Source of the DNA: Aplectana chamaeleonis | Lineage: Eukaryota; Nematoda; Chromadorea; Rhabditida; Cosmocercidae | DNA length: 64,000 nucleotides | NCBI GenBank assembly: GCA_029168955.1 | Contig: JAPDOI010001570.1 | Coordinates: forward strand, 20,001 to 84,000 | Direction of reading: 5' to 3' | Shown here: in pieces, positions 25,936-36,444 of the stretch | Layout of the letters: each line of letters begins with the position of its first letter | Position numbering within the stretch: position 1 is the stretch's first letter | Position numbers and translations under genes: made by a program | Notes under the pieces: generated by a model | What the model was told of the DNA's origin: nothing | Seen by the model: only the letters and a program-made list of their open reading frames with translations | Databases searched by the model: none

Positions 25936-26065
25936 GTGGCGTAGAGATAGGTCTTGAGAGCGGCGCTAGGGTCTCGGCGCTTGGGTGCGATAAGGCGCTT
26001 ACTCAGAAATAGATAGTGCTGGTGAAATCTCGCCTTAAGCCAAGCGTGTTGTGCATTTTGGTAGG
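25936..26065 (+). repeat. tRNA-derived SINE-like repeat, copy 2
   Basis: The segment has an A-box-like GTGCGATAAGGCGC and a B-box-like GGTGAAATCTCGCC, followed by TTAAGCCAAGCGTG. It aligns with 18424-18525. An upstream GCCGTGGCGTAGAGATAG may be the original A box, which would imply an insertion or duplication between the boxes. Confidence 0.5.
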
Positions 26066-26144
26066 CTCTCCTAACCAGTTCCGACGCCATCCAGCCCTGG
26101 GGACAAATTCTGCAGCCATCCTGATTAAAAATAGTTTGAGATTG

Positions 26145-26320
26145 AAAAAAGTAAGTGTAACCAAAGAATATTTTTACACAGTGAAAAAAGTAAGTGTAAC
26201 CATAGAATATTTTTACACACGCCGTGGTGGGAACCTTTGGAATATCTCACATGTGGCATCGAAATAGCCCAGATGTGGCATCGAAATAGCCCAGATGTGG
26301 CATCGAAATAGCCCACATGA
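26145..26320. repeat. Two short tandem repeats
   Basis: A 35-bp unit (GTAAGTGTAACC, then AGAATATTTTTACAC) occurs twice at about 26149-26218. A 22-bp unit (ATGTGGCATCGAAATAGCCC) then occurs about three and a half times at about 26250-26320. Both are local duplications. Confidence 0.85.
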
Positions 26321-26404
26321 TGCCGGTTCGGCCACATGTGGCTTATTACTATGCCATAGCGATGCAAATTTGCTCAGAGTAGCTATGCATATATTCTCAC
26401 AAGG

Positions 26405-26690
26405 GAAGTGTTTAGATTGGTAAAAGCATCTGCCAAACGACTAGTATCGTTAGTATCTCTTGTGGCTCAATAGTAAAACTGCGCAGTATCCCGCCTCGAG
26501 CTGCAGGTTACAAGAAATCACAAGCTTGGAAAGGTCGTTTTTTGCACTTCTTGTACATTCCAGAAAGAGCATTAGTTCCCGGAAAATGCGGAAACGGACC
26601 TCATAAATGTGTTCAGCGCCCAAAACTAACACCTAAGCAAAGTTTGGGTGAAGGCACATTTTCCATACTTTGTCCAGACTGACAGCGTTT
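26405..26690 (-). repeat. Dispersed repeat R, partial inverted copy
   Basis: The reverse complement matches the end of the copy at 31575-32240 (GAGCTGCAGG, GTATCCCGCC, GGCTCAATAGT, CGTTAGTATCTCTT). Confidence 0.65.
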
Positions 26691-26749
26691 TGGACTTGTA
26701 CCCGATTTTCGGTTGAGCTCTCCAGGCCAACATCAGAACTCAGGTAAAA

Positions 26750-27010
26750 CTAGTTGTCCAGAATCGGACGAACAGTTATTGAGAATCGGTCGACTATCGA
26801 GAAGTTGTCCAGTGAGTTGATAGAAGTTGTCGAAAATTCTGAGATTCGCAGTATTTGTCGAGAATTGCGGCCGATTTGTTCAGAATTTCAGAGAGAGTTG
26901 CCGAGAATTCGGGGGAGCGAGTGTTTGCCGAGAATTCGGATAGATTTCTCGACACCTTCCGAAATTGAGACTATGTTTCGAATATGTCGAGAATTTCCCA
27001 AGAATTCAGG
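26750..27010. repeat. Degenerate GTTGTCGAGAATT repeats
   Basis: The motif TTGTCGAGAATT recurs about eight times at irregular 22-35-bp spacing. The same motif reappears at 28490-28660. The shared words suggest either a degenerate minisatellite or two copies of one element. Confidence 0.5.
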
Positions 27011-27225
27011 ACATAACTTCAGAACCCTCTTTACACCACTTTCTTCAATTATTGCGGCTGCTGTCTTTGTTTTTTTCTTTTCATGTAGGTCCTCTGTGTT
27101 TTTTCTTTTTTTCTCCATTCTTCTACCTGGTTATCAATTATAATATATTTCACCGACTTCTTGAATATCAAACTAACTTCTTTTTTGAATTTTCATCTTC
27201 TCAAAATAGCGAACATATGATCAAT

Positions 27226-27352
27226 CACTGGTCAAGAGATCGCCGCGTCGATCACACGTGGCACGCACGCAAGCGAGGAGGTAATGATATATGATTACCT
27301 ACTCGCTTGCGTACGTGCCACGTGTGTTGGACGCGGCGATCTCTCGACCAGA
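27226..27352. mobile_element. Near-perfect palindromic MITE
   Basis: Two arms of about 60 bp (GTCAAGAGATCGCCGCGTC and complement, ACACGTGGCACG and complement, ACGCAAGCGAG and complement) surround a short AT spacer. The flanks GATCAAT (27219-27225) and GATCAAC (27353-27359) look like a 6-7-bp target duplication. It could form a long hairpin in RNA or single-stranded DNA. Confidence 0.7.
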
Positions 27353-27362
27353 GATCAACGAT

Positions 27363-27594
27363 ACCAAAGCATGGGATTTTCTAGGTAAAGAATTTTGGAA
27401 GTCTACGAGCTTTCAAGTACTGATCTTTTTTCCATGATCGGTAGTTGCAGCAGTCGGATTTAAATTATAATATTCAAGAAGTTACCCAAAAAGTATCAGA
27501 ACAACGTTCAAAATTAAGAATGTTAATTCTAATAAATCTCGAATGATTCAGTTCTGATCGAAATTTCAGATTGCAATGGTTGTTTATCATTACA
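27363..27594. other. Short stretch without a feature
   Basis: AT-rich and featureless. Confidence 0.4.
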
Positions 27595-27598
27595 TTAA

Positions 27599-27860
27599 AG
27601 GCAGCATACACGCTCAAAAATGATAAAAATTTTACCGAATGAATCGAAGGTCTGAAGCTGTTAATATTTAGAGATAACGAAAAAACCGGAAAAAAATCAT
27701 TTGAAATGAAGGTTTAACGGTTCGTTCTATATTGGCCCAGAAGTGGACGAGTTGTACCGCATTGGCTGAAATAGCGGAGCTAGCGACAAATTTGTTGGGA
27801 TAAGGACGCTAATGTACTCGTACGGCGCTTTCTGAAACGCTAACGACCTTAGAAGCGTAA
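27599..27860 (+). mobile_element. TTAA-family MITE, subfamily B, 5' fragment
   Basis: TTAA (27595-27598) is followed by AGGCAGCATACACGCTCAAA. The next 250 bases match the left half of the subfamily B elements at 45280 and 53230 (GGTCTGAAGCTG, GTGGACGAGTTGTACCGC). No right terminus is present, so the copy is truncated. Confidence 0.65.
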
Positions 27861-27906
27861 AAAATGAGCCAAAATTACCGTAATCGAGCACTGAACATTT
27901 GTATTG

Positions 27907-27983
27907 AGGGGCTTTCGGCGGGTCTACACCTGAAACCAGCGGTTTGGCCGCTGGCTGCAGGTGTGGACCCGCTGAAAGTCCAC
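27907..27983. repeat. 76-bp imperfect hairpin
   Basis: GGCTTTCGGCGGGTCTACACC pairs with GGTGTGGACCCGCTGAAAG around ACCAGCGGTTTGGCCGCTGG. A second small hairpin (GGTTCACACCT and complement) lies at 28098-28127. Both look like tiny palindromic elements; no target duplication is certain. Confidence 0.55.
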
Positions 27984-28129
27984 ATTTTGCAAAGCATGGG
28001 TCACGAGAGTAGGATATTTGAGTTTATCGGAGTCTATTTACCTTCCATAAAACTTCCGCCGCCTAAGATGGAGGCTGAACCCCGCTACAATATAACGGTT
28101 CACACCTTTCTCAGGTGTGGTCCAACCGG

Positions 28130-29590
28130 AAGTCGACTATTTTGAAAACTAGGAGCTACGAGAGTGGAATATTTGAGTCCAGCGTGGTCGATTTACTCTG
28201 TACTCAAACTTTCACCGTCTTAGAGTACATACTTCCGAAGACCACTACACTGATAGCACACTGGTGCTGGGCAAGGCCAACAGCGGCCCATGTTGAACGA
28301 TTTTGTGGACCCACAGCTTATACGATGCACAGTTTTGGCTCCACCAAACTTCTATAGAGCGAGCCGAGTTGGAAATTCGGTCAACAGGATGGTGTGAAAC
28401 AACTTTCGTACGCCGCTGTAAACATCGGTTGAGCAGGAGCTCCAATTTTTGGGTAAGTGCATACAGCTGTACATGTGTAAAAAAAGTGTGATAACTGTCG
28501 AGAGTCGGGCATGCAGATGTCGGGAATTGGTCGAGAAGTTGTCGGGCATTGTCGAGAATCGGGCGAAAAGTTGTCCAGAATTCTGTAGAGTCTGCGAAAG
28601 TTGTCCTGCATTCGTACGCCTGCAGGACAACTTTTCGTCCGATTCTCGACAACTAGTTTTATCTGAGAATCGTTTTTCTGTTTTCCTGCCTTCTTGAAAA
28701 CGGTTCCATGCTGGTCCCAATGGTGTCTCTTGAGTCGTTCAAGACCAGGCATGTACGAAAAACTTTGAAACCGGAAAAACCGAAAAACGAAAAATTTTCG
28801 GTTTTGAATTCGAAAAAATCCGAAAAAAACCGAAAACAAATTGTCTTTTGAAAAGTCTAAATTTCGTAATTACATGTCTTTGATTGGAAAAACAAGGCAA
28901 CGAATTCGAAAAGCTTCGAGTAATGACAGAATCATGTTTCCTTAGTGAAACAAAAGCATATGTACGCAATCAACGTATTAGTGTGAGCAATTTTACCCTT
29001 GTTGCAGTGTTGAATCCTTACAAAATTGCAGCGCTGAACACCCTCTAAAATTCATATTGCGAACTTCTTGTATAAAACTGCGATAGTTCTCTGAGCAATC
29101 ATGTCCACGTTTTTTCGAGGTTTTGATCAAAATTGTGGGCTCGAATGTCGTCGTTAACTTTATGAAAAAAACCGATTCCGTAGAAGTTGAAAGTCGTGGG
29201 CAAGTCACAGATCAAAACGGAACAAACGTTGCACAGAGACGAACATCAATAGTTCTCGATGTATAGCATGAATCTCTTGCGCTGTCATGCTGAATTTCAG
29301 TGTGAGAGATCGCGTCGAGGTCAGCACTGACCAGTATCACAGTCTCTCGGCGCCATTGGAAGTTCATGGCCGCGACGCAACCACACGCATTGAGTCGTGG
29401 TGTCCACTTTTGCTGGATGGAACTATACATGATGCCGCTCGCCCAAGAATGTCTTCATTTGCAGTTTTCTTTTGGTATGGATCGTTAGAGAGAGCAGAAA
29501 ATTTTAGTTTGGCTCCCGCTTGAAAATTATGGGCCTTCAAAGAGCATTCTCTACGTCTTTTTCATGAACATCTTAAACGAAAACGAAATT
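28130..29590. other. Gene-free stretch with a hairpin and low-complexity DNA
   Basis: At about 28548-28653, TTGTCGAGAATCGGGCGAAA is mirrored by its complement, a hairpin with about 28-bp arms built from the motif of 26750-27010. At 28760-28840 there is an AAAACCG-rich low-complexity tract. About 28665-28745 is a fragment of the TTAA-family interior. No credible gene is seen. Confidence 0.45.
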
Positions 29591-29596
29591 CCTGAC

Positions 29597-30044
29597 CTTG
29601 CAGCAGCGTTCACAATCGATTTCACTCTTGATGTCTCAATCGTTTACGGAAGTTCTGCTGCCCTATACAGCAAGGCATGCTTGAAGAGAACGTAAAAACC
29701 GTGTTTCAGTGCTAAAATAGGGCCACTTTTGCTTACGTCGACTTTTGTGCGTGGAGGAATTGACCGCTATGAAGGATGATACCTACAAATGCAATCAAGC
29801 GGTTGAGCTCGCTTATCAGTACTTTCTTGACATGATTATTTCTTGTTATCACAACCTCGAGGATCAAGGAGGCAGAAAGGGAACATGAGGCGTTTCGTTC
29901 ACCTCAGAACGCCTGTTTGCATCCGTTATTTTGCCATTCCTAGCTCTTTTCAAAACGCTTTTTCGACACTGAGAACATAAAATTCTTCTCGCCTATCATT
30001 TTACAACGAACAGGCATTGAGAATAATTATCGTGAGCGCTGCCT
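29597..30044 (+). mobile_element. TTAA-family MITE, copy 2 of the 450-bp subfamily
   Basis: Homologous throughout to 3050-3501. The right end is ATCGTGAGCGCTGCCT then TTAA (30045-30048). The left end, GCAGCAGCGTTCACAATCG, has decayed and its TTAA is not recognisable. Confidence 0.7.
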
Positions 30045-30048
30045 TTAA

Positions 30049-30645
30049 AGGCATCGTACACGATGAAAACCGAATTCCAGTTTTTGCGTACAGTTGGACT
30101 AGTGGGTCATGACAAGGTCACTCAGAAAGTTTGGAGTTTCAAAATCATCTCAGATTGAAGATTCTCTTACCTCAAAACGGCTTCCTGGGTTTGGGGGCCG
30201 GCCTTGGGGTCAATCCGTTGTTACAAGGAACAAAACTCGGTTGTCGCTGCCGGCGGGCATGCTTTGACGCGTCGTAGGGCGCAAAGCACAACAGCCCATT
30301 TCCCATACGGCATCGATCGGAAGCAGCTCATATCAATGGATGCAACAGGTTGGTAACCCTTTTTGATTTCGTTCGAGTCGTTCCTTTTCTAGGCGTCCTG
30401 TGTAAATTGTTTCCAACGCTGCGCCAAGGAATGAATCGTAAAACTGCTCCTTGCGTTCTCCGCGCAACTATCTCGAGTCGATGCCGGTGCGAAGTTCAAA
30501 TAATATTTGTAAGTTTTATATACTGGGTTTTTCTTGGAAAGCTGACGTTTTTGAGAGAGCCTTTTGCAACCTTCAGTCACTATAGGGATATAACAGCACG
30601 TAAACGCCAAATTACGAAATATGGTTTTTATCGTGTACGATGCCT
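30049..30645. mobile_element. TTAA-family MITE, subfamily D
   Basis: Ends AGGCATCGTACACGATGAAA and ATCGTGTACGATGCCT lie between TTAA copies (30045-30048, 30646-30649). It abuts the previous element and shares its TTAA. The 597-bp interior is non-coding. Confidence 0.85.
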
Positions 30646-30649
30646 TTAA

Positions 30650-31159
30650 AGTACCGATGCAGGTTATCAGCTATGCGGAATCGATTCGCGTCATTATTTA
30701 GATTGGTGGCGTTTCCGCCTGTCGAATTTCATATTTTTGGTCGGAATAGACCCCGATTCGGATTCAGCGCCCTAAATAACCCCCGGTGGAAAGTTTTGAT
30801 CCGAATCCAAAAAAAAATTTCTGAACGCCCCGAAAATTCCCTGATGGGTAGGTACCCTTACCTTTTCTTGAGTAATAAAATGCCAATTTCAAGCACGGGT
30901 CATTTATATGCTTTCACAGACCTACAGCAACGACAACGTGATTTTCCAAATCGCCACCAGAAGGTAACAAGCCTCCCTTGTGTGAAAATGAAAGACAAGT
31001 GCAAACTTGCTGCAGACGTCTGTAGGCAGCGAAGGATCCACGGCAAGTCGCATCAGAACCACAAATTTCAGACCGAAAAAAATTTAAACTTTTTCGTTTT
31101 TTTTTATATTGATTTTTTTCGCCAAAAAGGGCGAAAAACGAAAAAAACGAAAAACGCAC
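30650..31159. other. Non-coding stretch including repeat R-like sequence
   Basis: About 30740-30790 (CGATTCGGATTCAGCGCCCTAAATAACCC, in pieces) resembles repeat R. About 31075-31160 is an AAAACG-rich low-complexity tract. A 246-codon frame crosses this stretch but is made of repeats. Confidence 0.4.
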
Positions 31160-31550
31160 ATTTCTGTTCAAGACCTCCTGGAAACGGAGTTACGGCCCCT
31201 CAAAAATTGAGCTGCGGAAGCATGGTGGACGAGTTTTCCGAGGCTTGTATTTTGCGTCATTTGCAACTGATGTATGCTAGCCGACCTGAACAGAAAGAGA
31301 GGTCGAGAATCAAGGGAAGAACGTGCTATTTATTGGAAACCATCGCTCATCTCGCCACTGTTGAGCCAGAAAGATCATAAAAGGGGCGTGCCAAGGTGGT
31401 TTCCTGATGTGGGCGCCCCAGGGTAGCTTGTCTCTATATCTCGCTTATTCGGAGGAATTCAGAGTTCGCACTTGGCAGGTGCTATATGGAGTGGGTCTAC
31501 TACACAATTACGTTTAAATCTCAGATTTCGTCCCTGAACTTGGACTGTGC
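31160..31550 (+). mobile_element. TTAA-family MITE fragment
   Basis: The 3' two thirds of the interior match 22806-23292 and 12449-12931 (GGTGGACGAGTTTTCCGAGG, ACCATCGCTCATCT, TATATCTCGCTTATT). It ends TGGACTGTGCCT followed by TTGAAGG, a mutated TTAA. No left terminus was found. Confidence 0.6.
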
Positions 31551-31555
31551 CTTTG

Positions 31556-32240
31556 AAGGCATAGAACACCCAAAAAGCACTTTGAGGGCGCTGATCACGA
31601 ATATGTGGTTTATCAGTTGATTTTCTAAAGTTTTTGGCTTATTTCGTTCGAAGATTCCCAACCGGGGAAAACTTCGAGGGCAAAACGCCACTTTCAAGAT
31701 TTCCGAGTCCCTACGATAGATGTGTCTCAAAATCATTCTCTGAGGGCTATTTGGAGTGCTAAACACGAATCTAGAGCCCGTTTATCGATTTCTTGTCGAT
31801 TACGGTAGATTGCGGTAGATTACGGTGGATATACGATAGTTTCGCCAAAATCTCAGATTTTACTCAAAATTTGTATACGGGGGTTATTCGAAGTGGACAA
31901 TACGAATTTAACGTCCGTTTCTCGATTTTCAAAATACTAAGGTAGGTTTTGCCCCTAAATGACATGTTACCTACCGTAACCTAGAGTAAACCTCAGAACT
32001 TCGACAAACGGACTCCAGATTCGTTTTCACCACCCTAGATTACCCCTACATACAAGTTTTGAGCGAAATCCGAAAATTTTTCTGAAACTCAGAAAAATGC
32101 CTGCCCTTTGCCTTTTTGCGAAGCTTGAAAAGTGCTCATAACTTTTTTGAACCTGCAGCTCGGGGCGGGATACTATACTATTGAGCCAGAAGAGATACTA
32201 ACGATATTAGTCGTTTTCGCAGATGCGTTTACCACTCTAA
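31556..32240 (+). repeat. Dispersed repeat R, copy 2
   Basis: It starts with a TTAA-family-like terminus (AAGGCATAGAACACCC) and then matches 11262-11860. Its end (GGGGCGGGATACTATACTA, CGATATTAGTCG) matches the inverted fragment at 26405-26690. It is non-coding. Confidence 0.65.
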
Positions 32241-32370
32241 ATACTTCCTTTGTCTGAGTGATCACGTTGATAGGAAAAGCCTTCTCCCGACATTTCGAGA
32301 TGAGCGGAATCAGCAGCAAAGCGGTCGGTCATAACTGCGATAACGATAATCAAACATGATAGTTGCCGTT
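32241..32370. repeat. Dispersed repeat S, diverged copy
   Basis: CAGCAAAGCGGTCGGTC and the surrounding words resemble 36300-36443. This is the weakest of three copies. Confidence 0.4.
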
Positions 32371-32459
32371 CAACTGCTTCCAACGACGCACTTTTCGGAT
32401 AGAGGCTATACGTATCGATTCCCCCTCCGGCATTGGATGGGTCTGGGTCGGCCATGATG

Positions 32460-33085
32460 CGATTTCGATTCAACTACAAAACCCTGGGAGCGACGATACG
32501 ACCCGTTGCTCCTCGAGCAACACCGGACCATATCGTCGTCTAAATGAGAAGCACGTGCCTCAACACAAACTTTCTATTCGGCCACGACACGCCTCCGATC
32601 CCGGAAATCGAGCCACGATGCTCCCCATAGGACACATTGATCAATTACTTCTCAATTCAACTACAAAACCCTGGGAGCGACCTCAACTCCCAACTGGATC
32701 GTCTGCGTCTTTTACGTGCGGAGCACACCAAGTTCGTCAGGGATCACTTGAGTAGGATGACCGTCAATCCCATATTGGGGGTCGCACCACCCATAGTCAG
32801 CGACACCGAGATGGAACTCGGTAGGCGGGCTAGAAGTACCATTGCCTCGTTGCGCTGCGGTCATTCCCCTATGCTGATGTCATTCTTGCATAAGATCGAT
32901 CGCAGTAAGCCGGACGAGTGCCCGGACTGTGGTAGCCGTGGCCACACAACTGAACACCTATTCGAATGCCCAAAGAGGCCTACCACTCTTACAACAATGG
33001 ATTTGTGGACGAATCCGGTTTCAGTCGCCCGTTTCTTGAACCTTTGACAAAAACCTTCCTGCGGCTGCAAAGAAGAAGAAGAAGA
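32460..33085 (+). mobile_element. 3' remnant of a jockey/CR1-like non-LTR retrotransposon
   Basis: The 136-codon frame at 32637-33047 is the C-terminal tail of an ORF2 polyprotein. It is followed within about 25 bp by an AAG microsatellite (about 33070-33085), the kind of 3' tail left by jockey/CR1-type target-primed insertion. Upstream, TACAAAACCCTGGGAGCGAC occurs twice (about 32475 and 32665), so part of the element is duplicated. No reverse transcriptase domain survives. Confidence 0.75.
32637..33047 (+). pseudogene. Non-LTR retrotransposon ORF2 C-terminal fragment
   Basis: The visible order is a helical segment (TKFVRDHLSRM), then RSTIASLRCGHSPMLMSFLH, the conserved segment after the RT domain in jockey-type elements. 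A Cys-His knuckle follows, with Cys95, Cys98, His103, His107 and Cys111 (spacing CX2CX4HX3HX3C), and then DLWTNPVSVARFL, a typical C-terminal end. In an intact element this tail belongs to the protein that copies the element RNA into DNA at a nicked target. Endonuclease and RT domains are absent, so the copy is dead. Confidence 0.8.
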
Positions 33086-33134
33086 CTTCTCAATTTATCA
33101 GGCGCCTATCAGCCGCACAGGACGTACTATATAA

Positions 33135-33270
33135 GGGGCCTAATAGACTACCGCCGCTGAAAGACGCGGCAGCATGCAATGGTAGGGAGTCGATCGTGTG
33201 GTGGCGCATGATCGATACTCCTTAACTGCATGGTGCCGCGCCTTTCAGCGCCAGGAGTCTATTCGGCCCC
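33135..33270. mobile_element. PIF/Harbinger-like hairpin MITE
   Basis: Arms of about 55 bp (GGGGCCTAATAGACT and complement, CGCTGAAAG and complement) lie between TAA copies (33132-33134, 33271-33273). The length is 136 bp. Confidence 0.8.
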
Positions 33271-33273
33271 TAA

Positions 33274-33588
33274 AGGTCCCATCACGAGTCGCTCTCTGGA
33301 CGATTTTTGATCATTGAGGGGGTCTACCCCATGGTTCTCAGCGAGCGAGCCTCCCTCGTTGTCGACCGTGGCGACGATGATGTCCTTGTTATGGCCTGCG
33401 GTAGAGTGACCCCTTGCAGCGCACCATGACATAAACCGTATCCCTGTTGAGGGAGACCCCACCCTATTCGAAGGGGTGGAGTTCCACCAACCCATAAGGG
33501 ACAGGCCCAGCCTCTAATGAGGGGGAGAGCCTGCCCCTATCGAGGGATGAGACCCCTATTGAGAGGCGGGGATCTGTACCCTGAGAGC
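33274..33588. other. Short stretch without a recognisable feature
   Basis: A GC-rich region with repeated GAGACCCC/GGGGTCTAC-like words in both orientations. I see no gene here. Confidence 0.35.
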
Positions 33589-33596
33589 CTCGAGAT

Positions 33597-35028
33597 CAGG
33601 GCTGTGCGGAACTGTTCCGTTTCCGATTCCGTTTCCGTATTTCCGGTACTTTTTGAGCTGTTCCGTTCCGTTTCCGTTTCCGGGTTTTTCGGCCCGGAAA
33701 CGGAAGAAAATAGTACTACAAGGGGAAAGGTCACGCCTCCCAAGCGCACAAAGCCGCGGTACCTCTGCGATGATCACAACGTGATTCTAATCCTGATGGC
33801 TTGGATGGGTGTCCCGCTCCTTCCAACCGTCACACGGTATACGCCCTTCCCCTCCATCAACGCGCAGAACGATCCCAACGTGGGCTTGACCTTAGCGGCT
33901 ACAGAAGGCATACTTTAGGTACTGTTGCGCGGGTGCTGTTGTGTTATCTTGCAGTTGAACCGTGGTTATTAGTCTCATCTCAGCTTGGAAACCATCTTTA
34001 CAACTCTTTATCACAATTTTTTAGCGCTGAACCTATTGCTGCCTACGCATGAGGTATCAACTCGATGTCGGCCCGATTGAGGGACCAGAGAGATAGAAAT
34101 CCTCATTACATGTGTTAGCTAGCACGCACTTGCGGGGTTTATTCAAATAGAAGAGAGCCATAGCCACCACCCTCTTCAGCAGCACGTGCTGCCAACGCAT
34201 GTTGTTGCGATCCTTCTAATCGGCAGCTTGTGCTGCACCAAGCAGCCTATTGCGCAACAGGTTCAACTCGATGTCGGCCCGGTGCTACCCTCATTACATG
34301 TGCTGCTAGCAGCAGCACGTTATTCAAATGAAGAGAGTCTTTGAGCCACCACCTCTTCCTACCGGAGCTAGAGTTGCGATCCTTGTAATGGCTCGCAGCA
34401 AGGACACCAACCTTGCCAAGGTACGCAACAAAGGCATGATCCTCGCCTCGGTCCACTATAACAAATCTTTTCTCGTAATGCGCAGTAAGGACAACTCTTC
34501 AAGCTTCCAAAATTGATATTCGGAAAATTGAGTACTTGAGATCACCTTCGGGGTCCGGCCTCATTCGGACAACTGCTCTCTCAACAATGGTGGGTGCCAT
34601 ATGTATGTACCCGCAGCCGTCGTAGAACACCGATCGCACTGGAAAAATCAGTCGAAGGTAGAAACTCGACATCAGAAAGACCAGCCGCACTCTAGAAGAG
34701 GAGTTACTCGAGCAGACATATTTTCGGCTCACTAGGAGAGCTTGCAGCAGCAGCACGTCTTCCTTTCATGCTTAAAATCTATTTGTACTCGGCTCGCTTG
34801 CCGTTTTTGACCGTAGCCCCACTGGTGCTTGAAGGAATAGATAGAGATCACAAGCTACAGAAGTACATCTGCATGCCATGAGCAGCGACGAAACCTACCA
34901 TTTAATTATACCACAATTTTTAGTTCACTTCCGTTTCCGTTTCCGGATTTCCGTTTCCGGCGATTTTCAGCCATTTTTCTTCCGTTTCCGTTTCCGAAAA
35001 TCTTGAAAATGATTTCCGCACAGCCCTG
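33597..35028. mobile_element. hAT-like element with perfect 8-bp target duplication
   Basis: Inverted ends CAGGGCTGTGCGGAA and complement lie between two copies of CTCGAGAT (33589-33596 and 35029-35036). Eight-base duplications and CAG...CTG ends define hAT transposons. Next to both ends are clusters of TTCCGTTTCCG repeats in opposite logical orientation, as sub-terminal transposase-binding arrays often are. The 1.43-kb interior has no transposase frame. It contains a direct duplication (34055-34190 and 34259-34395, sharing CAACTCGATGTCGGCCCG and CTCATTACATGTG). Confidence 0.92.
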
Positions 35029-35036
35029 CTCGAGAT

Positions 35037-36299
35037 GACGATAGGAGCACGTGATGCTGCGAGGGAGATGGGGTGTGGCATGTTGAGCTCGCTTTGAATC
35101 GACCACGTGCTCCTTTGAGCCGCACATTCCGCTGCTGAGGAGCCTTTTAGTTCAACGTGGTATGATTAGAAAGCGTATTGTGAACGAAGCTGTCCCCCCC
35201 CCCCCCCCCGAGTGCCTGAGTTGTATATAGAGGTGAACTCCCCAATTCTCTGACTTCATTTGGAGAAATGGAAGCCCAAAAAATGGTTTGAGAGGATTTT
35301 CTCCACGTGATTTTTTATATCACCGATACAACTCCGCTGAATGGGGTTGATTCAGGTATCTGAGGCTATTTTCAGACTTCTATTGTATAGAAATCCCAAG
35401 TCAAATAATGTATCTGAAATTGCAAGCTTTCTTTCCAAACTCGTCCACTAAAGATTACTCAATGAGAAAAACCATTTTGGAATAAGTTGTCCTTATCGCC
35501 TAAAAAATTTTTCCAAACCTCAAGCGAAAAGTTTACCAATTTCAGAAATTGAGTCTCATTCAAAAAATCTCTGAACCGAATCGGTACGCAGATGTACGCA
35601 GCGTTATAAGGCGTCCTAAATGCCAATAATCTAGTGTCATTACCGTACAAATTTGAGATCTGTTTTTTTTTAATAAAAAATGAGTGGCTTCAGGTTTCAA
35701 TCTCTATAGGTTCGCATTTGCGAATCCATAATGTTGGCGCCGTATTTACATTTCAATGGCGTATCATCACGCAAAAAAACTGCTAAAGGTACATTAAAAT
35801 GACAACATAAAGGAGGGGACTCCTGGTGATGAGTGATGATGATGGAAGATTACGGATGAAAAGTGGATAGACAGCTGACTTGACGCTCTGATGATCGACG
35901 AGAGGATGACGGCGAACTAAAAAAAGATTTTAATGAAACGTAGAGGTGAAACTTTGGTGGTTACCTGGCTCATTCTATTTGGTTGTCTGGGCGTGTTGGC
36001 GCCTATTCACTGAAATCGTCAGAAAACCACCACAATACTCAAACAATTTCAAAATGGAAGCACTTTAGAAATTAGCAGTGGAAGATGAAAGGGATATGCA
36101 TTGGAAATATCAATGGATGAAAGGGGTACGGGGCATGCCAATTTTTTTCATTAATTAGCTAGCGTTAATTTAGCCAAAAAATTCAGCACCAGCTCGTCAA
36201 TGCGTTAATTTTGTAATTCTTTGGGAATAGAAGAAACACTGCCTGACCCCAGGAGAAATCAAGAAATTCTCAGTTTCCTGGACAAAAGCGCACAGTAAT
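35037..36299. other. Stretch without a recognisable gene
   Basis: A poly-C run at about 35193-35209 may be an assembly-sensitive spot. The rest is AT-rich DNA with short frames. I found no repeat ends. Confidence 0.4.
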
Positions 36300-36443
36300 T
36301 AACATTATATCTGGAGGAGGGTCTTGGGATTTAAAGCCTAACTTGCTCAGATGAGTCCGGGTGGAATAAGCAGCGGAGCGGTCGGTCGTGGCAAAACATA
36401 ACAGTGATAAGGAGATTTTGACATGATAAGCGCGATAAGCCTT
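36300..36443 (+). repeat. Dispersed repeat S, copy 1
   Basis: The segment matches the reverse complement of 19845-19985 and is cut at its right end by the MITE starting at 36445. It contains ATGAGTCCGGGTGG and GGAGATTTTGACATGATAAG. Confidence 0.6.
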
Positions 36444-36444
36444 A

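Noticed and set aside
28245..28839. Overlapping minus-strand frames of 122-152 codons
   Set aside because: They cover the GTTGTCGAGAATT hairpin and a low-complexity tract in several frames.
30640..31380. 246-codon plus-strand frame
   Set aside because: It is a patchwork of a TTAA element end, repeat R-like sequence, a low-complexity tract and the interior of another TTAA element.
35193..35209. Poly-C run as a G-quadruplex regulatory element
   Set aside because: A plain homopolymer with no gene nearby; possibly of uncertain length in the assembly.
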